Assembly: GCA_964498015.1 (NCBI GenBank)
Contig: CAZCFT010000002.1
Coordinates: 11,818-75,817 of the forward strand
Direction: 5' to 3'
DNA length: 64,000 nucleotides
Origin: CAWEZN01 sp964498015
GTDB lineage: Bacteria; Zixibacteria; MSB-5A5; GN15; PGXB01
The notes below the pieces were generated by a model. That model saw only the letters and a program-made list of their open reading frames with translations. It was not told where the DNA came from and did not search any database. Positions 38,191 to 47,149 of this stretch are shown here, piece by piece. A program made the position numbers and the translations under genes. Every line of letters begins with the position of its first letter. Positions within the stretch are counted from its first letter, which is position 1.

Positions 38191-38670
38191 TTACCTCCAA
38201 AGAAGATTTCCATTATTTCTGTATGGTCTGTATGGATAGAACCCCGCCCCACCATAGCTGTCCATTCCGATCGAAAATCTAAAATGCTCCGATGGATGGT
38301 AATCAAGACTAAAACCCGGCAGGAATGCAGTACTGGAATTTGCCTGCCGATTGAACAACGCGGCCGGATCATGAGCAATTCCAAGCTTCAGCCCAAGCGT
38401 CAGGGCTGATGAAAATTCATAAGAGATCAGACCTGTATATAATCCCACTGAGCCGGAATTGCCGCCGCCGCTAAAGAAACTCATAGAGTATGAATTGGAC
38501 CATTTTATTTTTGATAAGTCGATGAGTGAGAATGGCTTACTTGCAGGTTTTAGTCCCAGATAGTCATTCTTAATCGTGCCGATCTCCGCCTTATCCGCCA
38601 TCTGAGCCATGCCGGACGGCGCCAGCGCTCCAATCAAAGTGATAATCAGAAATATCTCTATCTTTTTCAT
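38191..38670 (-). CDS. Small outer-membrane or periplasmic beta-barrel-like protein
   Basis: 159 residues. Signal peptide (MKKIEIFLIITLIGALAPSG), then alternating strands (SYSMSFFSGGGNSGSVGLYTG, LTLGLKLGIAHD, FRFSIGMDSYG) and a proline/tyrosine-rich end (FYPYRPYRNNG). I know the pattern from uncharacterised proteins lying next to LytR_C and rsfS genes but not a function. Confidence 0.65.
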   Translation of the reverse strand: MKKIEIFLIITLIGALAPSGMAQMADKAEIGTIKNDYLGLKPASKPFSLIDLSKIKWSNSYSMSFFSGGGNSGSVGLYTGLISYEFSSALTLGLKLGIAHDPAALFNRQANSSTAFLPGFSLDYHPSEHFRFSIGMDSYGGAGFYPYRPYRNNGNLLWR

Positions 38671-38817
38671 ACAACCCCCCGCTATAAAAGCAGGCTTAAT
38701 AATAAGCTATCATGTTTAAGTATTTTGTCAATCTTTTTTATATTCTATTATTTCTGTCGGCGACGAAAGCTCTTTAGTTAACTCTGTGAAATCATACCCG
38801 AATGGGCGGAGAATTGT

Positions 38818-39564
38818 TCAATTATTTTTTGCGAGAAAGCTCTTTTCCAGCATCGCCAATTCTTCCACAGAATTCACCCCGGCGACCTCCGGCGGATATG
38901 GCGCTTTCCAAACGCGACATTCTTTCCCAGCATTCCTTAGGATTCTAATCGTATCGGTCAAGTAGAACTCTTTCTGTGCGTTATGGTTGCCTACCTGCTT
39001 AAGCGCGCCAAAAAGCTCTTTCCCATTGAAACAGAAAGTGCCGGAATTAATTTCTCTTATTTTCCTGATCTCTTCATCGGCATCCTTTTCCTCAATTATC
39101 TCAGATAAAAAGTCTGTCCCTTTTTGCCTGATAATCCTCCCATACCCTTTCGGATTGGAAAATTCAGCCGTTAGACAAGTTGCCGCGGCTTTGCTCTGAA
39201 TATGAAAAGACATCAGGCCTCTAATTGATTCAGCGGATAAGAAAGGGACATCACCCGCCGCTACCAGAATAGTCCCGACAAACTCACCCAGAATCTTTTC
39301 GGCCATCTGCACGGCATGACCGGTCCCCAATTGCTCTTTTTGCCAGACGAAATCAACCCTATAGTCCTTTAAGTCGTCTATGACCATTTCTCCCTTGTGC
39401 CCAATTACGACAACGATTTTGTCAAGACCAATAACCGCTAAAGTGTCGAGAAGATGCCTGACCAAAGGCTTGCCGGCTATTTCGTGAAGAACCTTGGGGA
39501 GATCAGATTTCATCCGTTTCCCCTTCCCGGCGGCAAGAATTATCGCCGCAGTCTTATTGCTCAT
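38818..39564 (-). CDS. GlmU-type nucleotidyltransferase, N-terminal domain only
   Basis: 248 residues. ILAAGKGKRMKSDLPKVLH, WQKEQLGTGHAVQMA, AGDVPF, NSGTFCF, and N-V-E near the end match the uridylyltransferase half of GlmU, which makes UDP-GlcNAc from GlcNAc-1-phosphate. The left-handed beta-helix acetyltransferase half of standard GlmU (about 450 residues) is absent. The acetyl step would have to come from another protein, or the substrate differs. Located 18 bases after panD's stop on the same strand. Confidence 0.88.
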   Translation of the reverse strand: MSNKTAAIILAAGKGKRMKSDLPKVLHEIAGKPLVRHLLDTLAVIGLDKIVVVIGHKGEMVIDDLKDYRVDFVWQKEQLGTGHAVQMAEKILGEFVGTILVAAGDVPFLSAESIRGLMSFHIQSKAAATCLTAEFSNPKGYGRIIRQKGTDFLSEIIEEKDADEEIRKIREINSGTFCFNGKELFGALKQVGNHNAQKEFYLTDTIRILRNAGKECRVWKAPYPPEVAGVNSVEELAMLEKSFLAKNN

Positions 39565-39582
39565 GTTGTGAGGTTTCCCGAG

Positions 39583-39930
39583 CTAAACCATACGATTGTT
39601 TTTATCGACTTTGACAAACCGCGGTTTATGCGTCGGCGCCTTCTCACGCTCTAACAGGCCGTAGGCGATAATAATAATAATATCTCCCACTTTTCCCTTG
39701 AGCGCCGCCGCCCCATTGAGACAAATCACACCCGAACCGGCTTTTCCCTCAATGACATAGGTTTCCAACCTTTCCCCTGAGGCGACATTGGCGATCTGGA
39801 CTTTCTCAAAGGGAACAATATCAGCGGCGATCATCAGGTCAGCATCAATAGTTATCGAGCCTTCATAATTGACATTAGCCTCAGTTATGGTGGCGCGGTG
39901 TATTTTTGATTTACAGACAGTTATAAGCAT
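39583..39930 (-). CDS. panD: Aspartate 1-decarboxylase
   Basis: 115 residues. K9, H11, Y22 and the self-cleaving Gly24-Ser25 (NYEGSITID) are in the canonical positions, so the proenzyme would form a pyruvoyl cofactor and make beta-alanine for pantothenate and CoA. The start is ATG 39930 rather than the longer frame upstream, because only this gives the family N-terminus (MLITVCKSKIHR). It shares an operon with the nucleotidyltransferase downstream. Confidence 0.96.
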   Translation of the reverse strand: MLITVCKSKIHRATITEANVNYEGSITIDADLMIAADIVPFEKVQIANVASGERLETYVIEGKAGSGVICLNGAAALKGKVGDIIIIIAYGLLEREKAPTHKPRFVKVDKNNRMV

Positions 39931-40312
39931 AAATTTTTTCCATTGTTTTAACAATGGATTAATATAATGGTTTCCGCCATTTTGGCAAGCGGGGATTTTA
40001 TTCCATAACTTTACCTGGCCGCGTGGCGCCCTCAAAAATCTCTTTCGTAAAAAGGGATTCTTGGGGGCGCTTTCATTTTCCGTGCCGCGTGCCATTCCCA
40101 AGCAATCGTAGGGGCACACCCGTGCGTTCGCCCGCCACCTTGGTACCCCACCATCCAAATCCCCGCCCTGCGCGACGTCGGATGGGACTCTTCATTACAC
40201 CTACAATGCACAATCAATAAATTGCCCCCAATTCACCCGCTACTTTAATTACCGCTTTAAAAACAGAACAGGGACAGACTCAATCTGTCCCCGTTCATGA
40301 TTCACTCAAATT
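39931..40312. repeat. Intergenic region with palindromic repeat
   Basis: No gene supported. Positions 40152-40187 carry an imperfect palindrome bounded by CATCC and GGATG with a GC-rich centre, related to 19250-19285; the surrounding bases (TACCCC before, ATGGGACTCTTCATTACA after) also resemble that copy. A short hairpin-like segment GGGACAGA/TCTGTCCC lies at 40270-40293. Confidence 0.6.
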
Positions 40313-42300
40313 TCAAATGATTGGCGGGCAATTCGGCGTCGGACCATGCTTATACAAGAAGTTTATCAGATAAGTAACATCCAAAGCATTAATTATGCCA
40401 TTGCCGTTGGCATCTCCCGCCTGTATCGGATTCGGCGCCGCCCCATGCTTGTATAAATAATTTATTAAGAAAGTGACATCAAGGGCATTAATTATTCCAT
40501 TGCCAGTGGCGTCGCCGCAGATGTAGAAAGGCACGACCGTGATATCGAGAATGGTGAACGATATCGGGTCCGCCTTCGCGCCGTTGGCGCCGCACATCGC
40601 AGCATGAGTAACTCCGAAGAGACTGGTCCCGGGCACCTCCGTGCTGACACTCAGATAGTCAATCTGGAGATTAGACACACCATGCGCCCCCCAGGTCCAC
40701 TGGNNNNNNNNNNNNNNNNNNNNNNNNNNNNNNNNNNNNNNNNNNNNNNNNNNNNNNNNNNNNNNNNNNNNNNNNNNNNNNNNNNNNNNNNNNNNNNNNN
40801 NNNGGAAGCCAACCGGGTGCACCCCTTTGGCGTTCTCCACAATAGAGCCCAACCCGGTAGTTCCGGTCTCGACAGTAGAGAAGACCGATGAACCGTTATA
40901 AGAAGCTTTTATAGTATAACTGGCCGCGTCGGATTCAAGGGCCAGGTTCCAGGTGTTGGCGGCGGCCTTGCTCATGGAGATAACCATCGCGAATGGGTCT
41001 ATCGGTTCCGGTGGGGGGAATCCGATTTTGTAATTGGCAAACCTTGCCTTAATTGTTGCTCCTGCCGGCAGGGTTCCTCCCAGATCAGGATTCTGCAACT
41101 CCCCCCGCCAAATGATAGTGGATGGCGGCGACGAAATGGCGTCGGGTATGTCCACAATAATCCCTTCAGGAGCCATATCGGCCATGAAGCGCGTGACAGT
41201 CAAGGCGCCGCCGCTCACTCCCAGGCAGGTCGGGCCGGCGGACTCATGGTCCAGGCCGAAAATCCGTACTGAATCCGGCACCGGCGCAGGTATCGGATCG
41301 CACGGGCAAAGTACCGGGTAACCGCCATAAGGCGCAAAGACACTCATGCCATAGACGAAATAGTCTTGATAGAGCTGAAGGTCAGCCGCATTAACATAAC
41401 CATCACCATTTAAGTCACAGCTATACAGCGGGACAGGAGCCGGGCCGCAGGCATTGATGAAGTTTGCAAGGTAGATTAAATCGGCCATGGACAGGCCAAA
41501 ACCATTATTGTTGGCATCGCCGGTCGAATGGCACGTATCCTGGCACTTGCCGAGAGTGTCAGCCGCCCAGATCTTGCGGACCTCTGAAGTATCGAGGACA
41601 CGATTGAAAAGCTCGATCTCGTCAAGCGTGCCGGCAAACGTCTGACTGGGAGATATAAGATTTCTCGCCATTACGATGGCGCGGTGTTGGTCAGACTTCC
41701 CTGATAACCTGTTGGATTGCCAATGGTGGCTAAGGCGCTGCCATCCAGATAATGGAGCCAACCCGAGGCGCCATTTCTATCAACAGTGAGCGCAACATGA
41801 TGCCAATTCCCATCAGCGACGAACCCTGTCGTGACACAGTTATTATAACCGGTCCCGTCGCCAATCTGCGAGCCTAAGTTCCCGTTGGCCAGAAAGAGAG
41901 TATAGCCGGTTATATTAGGAACAGAGCCCGTTCTCTTGTCAAGGAACGTATGGGTTCCGGAAGCTTCCGAAGTCTTGATCCACAAATCGACGGAAAAATC
42001 GCTCGTGCCGAAGTTCAATTCGGAATGATCCGGCACATCAACGGAGTTTGCCCCCCCAAAGCTCAATGCCCCCCCAACCTTTCCGGCCACCGGAACCGGA
42101 CTGCTCATCCAGGTACCGGCATTATTGACGCCGCCTGCCGCTATGTCATTTGCGGTCGGGCCCGATGACTCATTCAGCGGCCACCAGGCGGTCATGCCGC
42201 TTGGCGGCGGCACACACTGAGCATTAATGCTCTGATCGAGCAATAATAGACCAAAAATCACTGCTGTGATTTGAACCAAGCAGACAATACCTTTGCGCAT
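40313..42300 (-). pseudogene. LamG-dockerin surface protein broken by frameshift and N gap
   Basis: The N-terminal part (42300 to about 41675) encodes a signal peptide and a LamG/concanavalin-like domain (GALSFGGANSVDVPDHSELNF, GNWHHVALTVDR, SGWLHYLDG). It stops after SLTNTAPS, while the next frame continues the same domain (IVMARNLISP...AGTLDEIELFNRVLD). One extra base near 41671-41685 would restore it. The rest has an EF-hand/dockerin-like centre (GDANNNGFGLSMADL, DLNGDGYVNAADL), a beta-rich module interrupted by 100 N at 40704-40803, and a terminal dockerin pair (GDATGNGIINALDVT, GDANGNGIINALDVT). A secreted sugar- or protein-binding protein if intact. Confidence 0.8.
40704..40803. other. 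Assembly gap (100 N)
   Basis: Fixed-length N run inside the LamG-dockerin gene. Unlike the gap at 858, the flanks are not copies of each other. Confidence 0.95.
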
Positions 42301-42755
42301 CTCTCCTCCTCGGGGTAAAGGTTAAAATATTGATGTCAAACCGTACCAATCCCCCGCAAGCGGGGGCTCCTGAATTAGATACATATAATTAAGTCAAAAC
42401 CATATTAAGTGTCAAAAACTTTTTTGTCATGCTTTCAGTCCACTATTCTGTTTCCAATCATGTGGGCGGCTCGCCGCGGCGAGTCCTCATCTGCGCCAGT
42501 GCAACATTGCGTCAGGCGCTAATCCCGATTCATCGGGGTGTCACCTGACGCCCTCATAACTGATTTTTCCCATCTCCCTCCGGGAGAGGGCCGGGGGTGA
42601 GGGTTATACAATTTCACCATTCCTATGTCATTCAATCAGTTATCAGCCAATAAATGGCTTCGTTCGTGTGTCTCCAGACGATAAAACCGTGGGTTATAAG
42701 CATAATTATATGCACCCAGGCAACCGCAACCCCCTCAAAGGTGTCTAAGTATCGG
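42301..42755. repeat. Intergenic region packed with palindromic elements
   Basis: No gene. Contains CCCCCGC-AA-GCGGGGG (42349-42364), the perfect palindrome CTCGCCG-CGGCGAG (42472-42485), the GCGTCAGG...CCTGACGC element (42509-42551), and a GC-rich stretch CTCCCTCCGGGAGAGGG (42574-42590). Confidence 0.7.
42509..42551. repeat. Palindromic repeat, copy 1 (GCGTCAGG...CCTGACGC)
   Basis: Outer arms GCGTCAGG (42509-42516) and CCTGACGC (42544-42551); inner arms CCCGAT and ATCGGGG around TC. A second member is at 44361-44404. Confidence 0.75.
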
Positions 42756-43322
42756 ATGCAGGCAGATAGCGAAAAGTTCTGGAAGCTTCTGGAGCCGATT
42801 CACCCCAAAGCCGAAAGCTTCTGCCGACGGCTGGCGGGGAATCGCGACGATGGCGATGACCTCTATCAAGAGGCGCTTCTTGCGGCTCTGACGAAATTCG
42901 GGACTCTGCGGGACGAAGGCGCCTTCAAACCGTGGCTTTACCGAATAGCGATCAACACCCACAAGAACCGCTTCGGACGAGGCTGGTGGCGGAAACATGT
43001 AAGGCTGGATGATTTGGCCGAAGAGCCTCAATCGAATGAAGACCTGTCATCGGACCACTCGCGAAAAAGATGCCTGCAAATCGCTCTGTCTGCTCTCGAT
43101 ACCAACGAACGCGCGCTGATTGTACTATTCGAACTGGAGGGATGGTCGATAGGCGAACTGGCCAAACTATATGCAAGGCCCGAAGGGACAATAAAAGCCC
43201 GTCTCTGGCGGGCAAGGCAAAAAATGCGGAAAGCCCTCATCCCGCTTACTCCGCAAAACGACAAGAATAAAACAAGGGAGGATGGATATGAACTGCCGGA
43301 AAGCAAGGCTACTGCTGAATAA
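42756..43322 (+). CDS. ECF RNA polymerase sigma factor
   Basis: 188 residues from ATG 42756; the longer frame from 42654 runs through repeat sequence. Region 2 (CRRLAGNRDDGDDLYQEALLAAL; FKPWLYRIAINTHKNRFGRGWW) and region 4 (LDTNERALIVLFELEGWSIGELAKLYARPEGTIKARLWRARQKMR) are clear, with no region 3. The next gene overlaps its end by 35 bases and encodes its probable anti-sigma factor. Confidence 0.92.
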   Translation: MQADSEKFWKLLEPIHPKAESFCRRLAGNRDDGDDLYQEALLAALTKFGTLRDEGAFKPWLYRIAINTHKNRFGRGWWRKHVRLDDLAEEPQSNEDLSSDHSRKRCLQIALSALDTNERALIVLFELEGWSIGELAKLYARPEGTIKARLWRARQKMRKALIPLTPQNDKNKTREDGYELPESKATAE

Positions 43323-44340
43323 CAAGAATGTCGTTATGGACATGGAATTAATCAAGCATCTCAAAATCTGTCCATCCTGCGCCCGTGAAGCCCATGCTTC
43401 CGAAATTCTGGAATCTGCTCTGCGCCATGAACGAAAGGCGCAACCTTCACCCGAAACACCATTCAATATTTTGCGGGCAAAGGTTGACGTTTTATCAACG
43501 CAAAGAACTAATCAGGAGAAATCAATCATGTCAGGCATTAAAAACCAATTTGCTCGCCGCCCACGCCTTGTCGCCGGATTCGGACTGGCGCTTATAGCTT
43601 TTCTTTTTGTCACGCTATTCCCATTTTCATACACCCGGACAATTGGGTACACAGTCTCATTCAGCAATGTCGGCGACATTGCCAATCAGATATCAGAACC
43701 GCTGGTGAAGGTCCTGAATTCAATGGGGTACAACGATATTAATATTGTGCTGACTGCCGCTCAGAGATCAGCCGAGGCTGAAGAATTCAAAATCACCGGC
43801 CTGCCGACACGCGAGTCCGCAAGAGAGGCATCTCAGGCATTCCAAAAATTGGCTGGCATCAGCGCTGAACCTCTCATTAATAAAGTTACCGAAAAAACTT
43901 CCGGCTCTCTCTATGCTCAGGCTCTGGATAAACAGCGGACAATCGAAATTGATGCCGCTGGCAAATCCGATCCCGAAATTGAAGCAGAACTAACTCAGAA
44001 ACTCACCGAAGCCGGATATCAGGGGAATGTCTCGGTAACAACCAGTCCTTTAGGAGAACGTCAAGTTGTCGTCAGTATGTCAAAAGAAGCTGGTGATACT
44101 TCAGAGCAGGAGCAACTGATGATCAACTGCAAGGATAGCGGCGATTCAGGGAAGATAGGCATTGGACTGCCGATTCCATTGAAAATCGAGACCGAAGGTA
44201 AGACCGATGATCAGATCATTCAGGAGGTTAAAGCCAAGCTGGCCGAGCAGGGAATAACAGACGCTGAAATTACCGTCTCGCCCGGCCCGGACGGAAAAAA
44301 GATGATAGAAGTAAAAGTACAAAAAGAAGAACGCCGTTAA
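43288..44340 (+). CDS. Anti-sigma factor with triplicated periplasmic domain
   Basis: 350 residues. ATG 43288 is chosen because AGGGAGG ends immediately before an earlier ATG (43282), leaving no spacing there. The N-terminal zinc-finger-like site (HLKICPSC) would bind the sigma factor. One membrane helix lies at about 94-113 (LVAGFGLALIAFLFVTLFPF). The periplasmic part appears to hold three copies of a 50-residue beta-alpha-beta unit, at about 120-170, 218-266 and 297-346, each with a GD/KSD/KTDD-xxI start and an LxxxGYxxxxxV pattern. Signal sensed unknown. Confidence 0.82.
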   Translation: MNCRKARLLLNNKNVVMDMELIKHLKICPSCAREAHASEILESALRHERKAQPSPETPFNILRAKVDVLSTQRTNQEKSIMSGIKNQFARRPRLVAGFGLALIAFLFVTLFPFSYTRTIGYTVSFSNVGDIANQISEPLVKVLNSMGYNDINIVLTAAQRSAEAEEFKITGLPTRESAREASQAFQKLAGISAEPLINKVTEKTSGSLYAQALDKQRTIEIDAAGKSDPEIEAELTQKLTEAGYQGNVSVTTSPLGERQVVVSMSKEAGDTSEQEQLMINCKDSGDSGKIGIGLPIPLKIETEGKTDDQIIQEVKAKLAEQGITDAEITVSPGPDGKKMIEVKVQKEERR

Positions 44341-44360
44341 ACCAATCATGTTGTTGTGTT

Positions 44361-44404
44361 GCGTCAGGTCCTTCCCCGACCTCAGTCGGGGTGAGACCTG
44401 ATGC
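44361..44404. repeat. Palindromic repeat, copy 2
   Basis: Outer arms GCGTCAGGTC (44361-44370) and GACCTGATGC (44395-44404), ten pairs with one wobble; inner arms CCCCGAC and GTCGGGG. Same family as 42509-42551. A small TCCGCC-GCA-GGCGGA hairpin follows at about 44435-44449. Confidence 0.75.
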
Positions 44405-44537
44405 TATTCAAAGCCTTGCAGGGCAGGACCTGAATCCGCCGCAGGCGGAGAACATCCTGACATTTTTTTTCGCCCATATTATTTACGTCATACAATCACC
44501 CCTTGATTTCTCCCTGATTTTTCACGAATATGCGCCA

Positions 44538-45737
44538 ATGAAAAAATCCCTGACTCAGCAGATGATTGCTTTCTTCGGCCTGAATGCCAGCATGGGGGCG
44601 ATGATTGTCATGGTGATCTTCATCGGAATGGGGGAGAAGATGGCTGAACGATTCCTGCCTCTTTATCTTCTCGCCATCGGCGGAACCACTCTCTCGGTCG
44701 GATTTCTTAACGCCCTGGATAATTTTCTCAGCGCCATTTATTCTTTTCCCGGCGGTTTCCTGAGTGACCGGCTCGGATATAAAAAAGCGCTGATACTATT
44801 TACGCTCATTGCCATGTTTGGGTATCTTATAGTCATCTTCTTTCCGTCATGGCAGGCGGTGATGGTAGGAGCCATATTTTTTATATCCTGGACAGCTGTA
44901 TCATTGCCGGCCGTAATGAGCATGGTTTCAAAGGTAATGCCCAAAGAAAAACGGACCATGGGGGTCAGCATACATTCTTTCGTCCGTCGAATACCGATGG
45001 CCCTCGGTCCGGTAGTCGGAGGATTGCTGATAGGGAAATATGGCACGGTTATAGGAATTCGAACGGCCTTTGGCGCGGCCTTCTTGATGGGTATTGCATC
45101 CATTGCCTTTATCTGGTTCTTCATGGAGAATGATATTCCGGGTAAAAACAATGGAAAATCGGCCCTATCATCATTTAGAAATCTTAATGCGCCTCTTCGA
45201 AACCTGCTTGTATCGGATATCCTGATTCGTTTCGCCGAACAAATTCCTTATGCCTTCGTAGTCATCTGGGCGGTGAAAAACAACGGCATCACCCCGTTTC
45301 AATTTGGAATCTTGACCACGATCGAAATGGCGACAGCTATGCTCGTTTATATTCCGGTCGCTTACTATGCAGATAAATATACCAAGAAGCCGTTTATTCT
45401 GATTACATTCGGTTTCTTCACTGCTTTTCCGCTTATGTTGTACTATTCACATACTTTCCCAATCCTCGCTCTGGCCTTTGTCCTGCGCGGATTAAAAGAA
45501 TTCGGCGAACCGACTCGCAAAGCCTTGATTATGGACCTGGCCCCGGAGAATGAAAAGGCCGGGACATTCGGGGTTTATTATTTGGTTAGGGATGTAATAG
45601 TTTCTATCGCAGCGCTCTCCAGCGCCTTTCTGTGGAATATCTCTCCTCGGACGAATTTCTTGGCCGCCTTTATCTGCGGCATAATAGGCACGATATATTT
45701 CGCTATCTGGGGGAAAGATCTGAAGCAAATTACGTGA
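44538..45737 (+). CDS. MFS transporter
   Basis: 399 residues from ATG 44538; the 49-codon upstream extension runs through repeat DNA. About twelve membrane helices. The MFS loop-2 motif appears as GGFLSDRLGYKKAL, and the second half has a loop-8 counterpart (VAYYADKYTKKPF). FVLRGLKEFGEPTRKALIMDLAP is typical of drug- or solute-efflux families. Substrate not predictable. Confidence 0.87.
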   Translation: MKKSLTQQMIAFFGLNASMGAMIVMVIFIGMGEKMAERFLPLYLLAIGGTTLSVGFLNALDNFLSAIYSFPGGFLSDRLGYKKALILFTLIAMFGYLIVIFFPSWQAVMVGAIFFISWTAVSLPAVMSMVSKVMPKEKRTMGVSIHSFVRRIPMALGPVVGGLLIGKYGTVIGIRTAFGAAFLMGIASIAFIWFFMENDIPGKNNGKSALSSFRNLNAPLRNLLVSDILIRFAEQIPYAFVVIWAVKNNGITPFQFGILTTIEMATAMLVYIPVAYYADKYTKKPFILITFGFFTAFPLMLYYSHTFPILALAFVLRGLKEFGEPTRKALIMDLAPENEKAGTFGVYYLVRDVIVSIAALSSAFLWNISPRTNFLAAFICGIIGTIYFAIWGKDLKQIT

Positions 45738-45818
45738 GCTGGATATTGATTATCGGGGCTGGATATTTTCTGAAGATTAGGCTATGTTGCTGAACGCGAC
45801 TTGAAGAGTAGGACGCCC

Positions 45819-46715
45819 GTGGACAAAATAGAAGTCAGAGCTCCCGCTAAAATCAATCTCTTTCTCAAAATTCTGGGAAAGAGGAAAGATGGCTACCACG
45901 ATATTTTTTCTTGGTTCCAAGCCGTCAACCTTTTTGACTATCTAATATTTGACAAACAAGAGACAGGGACTACTCTGGATATTGAAGGTCGGGAAGACCT
46001 GCTTGCAGACAAAAGTAATCTAATAATTAGAGCCGCCGATCTGATGTTTCAGCGATTCGGTCTTTCTGGAGGGCTCAAAATTCATCTCAAAAAAAATATA
46101 CCGATTGCCGCCGGCCTCGGCGGCGGATCTTCGGATGCCGCATCCACAATTTACGCGATAAGCAGATTATATGAGCTTAATTTATCATCCGAATCTATGA
46201 TGGAATTGGGGCTGGAGATCGGAACCGATCTCCCATTTTTTTTCTCTTCAGGACAGGCAGAGGTGACTGGCCGAGGTGAGGCGATAAAGAAGATTTTCCT
46301 CCCCCTGAATTATTATATCTATCTTATCCATCCACGCCTAATGATTTCTACTGCAGAGAGTTATGCCCGCCTCAATTTGGACTTGACAATCTCGAATCCC
46401 AATATTAAGTTTACATGCCGCAATAACCTTGATGATTTGGTTGGCGAAATCAAAGGTATTGGCAACGATTTTGAAAGATTGCATCTGAACTCCTACCCGG
46501 TGTTGGGCGAGATCATGGATGCATTAAAAAGGACTGGCGCCGTTTTGACCCGCATGAGCGGTTCCGGGCCCACAATATTTGGACTTTATAAAGATATGCC
46601 TGAGAGGGAGGATTTGCAGAAAATCATCCGGGGGGATTGGCAGGCATTTGTTGTTTGGCCAATAACCCTGCCCGCTTGGGACCAATCTGGCTTTTTAACC
46701 TTTGGCGGGAGGTAA
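45819..46715 (+). CDS. ispE: 4-diphosphocytidyl-2-C-methyl-D-erythritol kinase
   Basis: 298 residues from GTG 45819 (TAGGACG five bases upstream; a TTG six codons earlier is less likely). GHMP-kinase motifs: RAPAKINLFLKILGKRKDGYH at the N-terminus, the ATP loop PIAAGLGGGSSDAAS, and the C-terminal MSGSGPTIFG. It is the fourth step of the MEP isoprenoid pathway. Followed closely by spoVG, as in many bacteria. Confidence 0.96.
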   Translation: MDKIEVRAPAKINLFLKILGKRKDGYHDIFSWFQAVNLFDYLIFDKQETGTTLDIEGREDLLADKSNLIIRAADLMFQRFGLSGGLKIHLKKNIPIAAGLGGGSSDAASTIYAISRLYELNLSSESMMELGLEIGTDLPFFFSSGQAEVTGRGEAIKKIFLPLNYYIYLIHPRLMISTAESYARLNLDLTISNPNIKFTCRNNLDDLVGEIKGIGNDFERLHLNSYPVLGEIMDALKRTGAVLTRMSGSGPTIFGLYKDMPEREDLQKIIRGDWQAFVVWPITLPAWDQSGFLTFGGR

Positions 46716-46719
46716 TGCT

Positions 46720-46989
46720 GTGGAGATCACCGAAGTCAGAATCATTTTGCGGGACGAGGACAAACTGAAAGGATTTGCTAATGTCACCTTCGACAATGCT
46801 TTCGTAATTCGGGGCATGAAAATAATCGCCGGAAACAAGGGATACTTTGTTTCCATGCCGAGTCGAAAGCGGCCCGATGGGACACACCAGGATGTGGCTC
46901 ATCCGGTAAATAATGAAACCAGACGATTGATCGAGGAGAAGGTTTTGGCCGCCTATGAGGCGGAATTGAAAACAAAAACTAAGGTCTAA
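46720..46989 (+). CDS. spoVG: SpoVG-family regulator
   Basis: 89 residues. GTG 46720 is chosen because GGGAGGT lies seven bases upstream. The frame starts VEITEVRIILRDEDKLKGFANV and contains FVIRGMKIIAG and FVSMPSRKRPDG, the SpoVG signature. Family members are small site-specific DNA- and RNA-binding regulators, not restricted to spore formers. Confidence 0.95.
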   Translation: MEITEVRIILRDEDKLKGFANVTFDNAFVIRGMKIIAGNKGYFVSMPSRKRPDGTHQDVAHPVNNETRRLIEEKVLAAYEAELKTKTKV

Positions 46990-47000
46990 AAATCAGGCAC

Positions 47001-47072
47001 TGGGGTGTCGTCAAGTGGTAAGACACAAGCCTTTGGAGCTTGCATTCCCAGGTTCGAATCCTGGCACCCCAG
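47001..47072 (+). tRNA. tRNA-Gln(UUG)
   Basis: Acceptor arms TGGGGTG (47001-47007) and CACCCCA (47065-47071) with discriminator G. Anticodon stem CAAGC/GCTTG with loop CTTTGGA puts TTG at 47033-47035. T-arm CCAGG-TTCGAAT-CCTGG is intact. No CCA is encoded. Confidence 0.96.
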
Positions 47073-47149
47073 CTATCTCTTGCCCGAATTATGAAAGATT
47101 TTTTTGCGGAATATAAATGCCGCAATAAAAGGGAATTAATTATTTAGTT

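Noticed and set aside
39931..40158. 76-residue N-terminal extension of PanD
   Set aside because: The family starts at MLITVCKSK; the upstream residues are unrelated and run through repeat DNA.
42654..42755. N-terminal extension of the first ECF sigma factor
   Set aside because: The 34 extra residues come from repeat-rich DNA; ATG 42756 gives the normal start of region 2.
44391..44537. 49-residue N-terminal extension of the MFS transporter
   Set aside because: It translates the palindromic repeat and has no helix pattern of an MFS protein.
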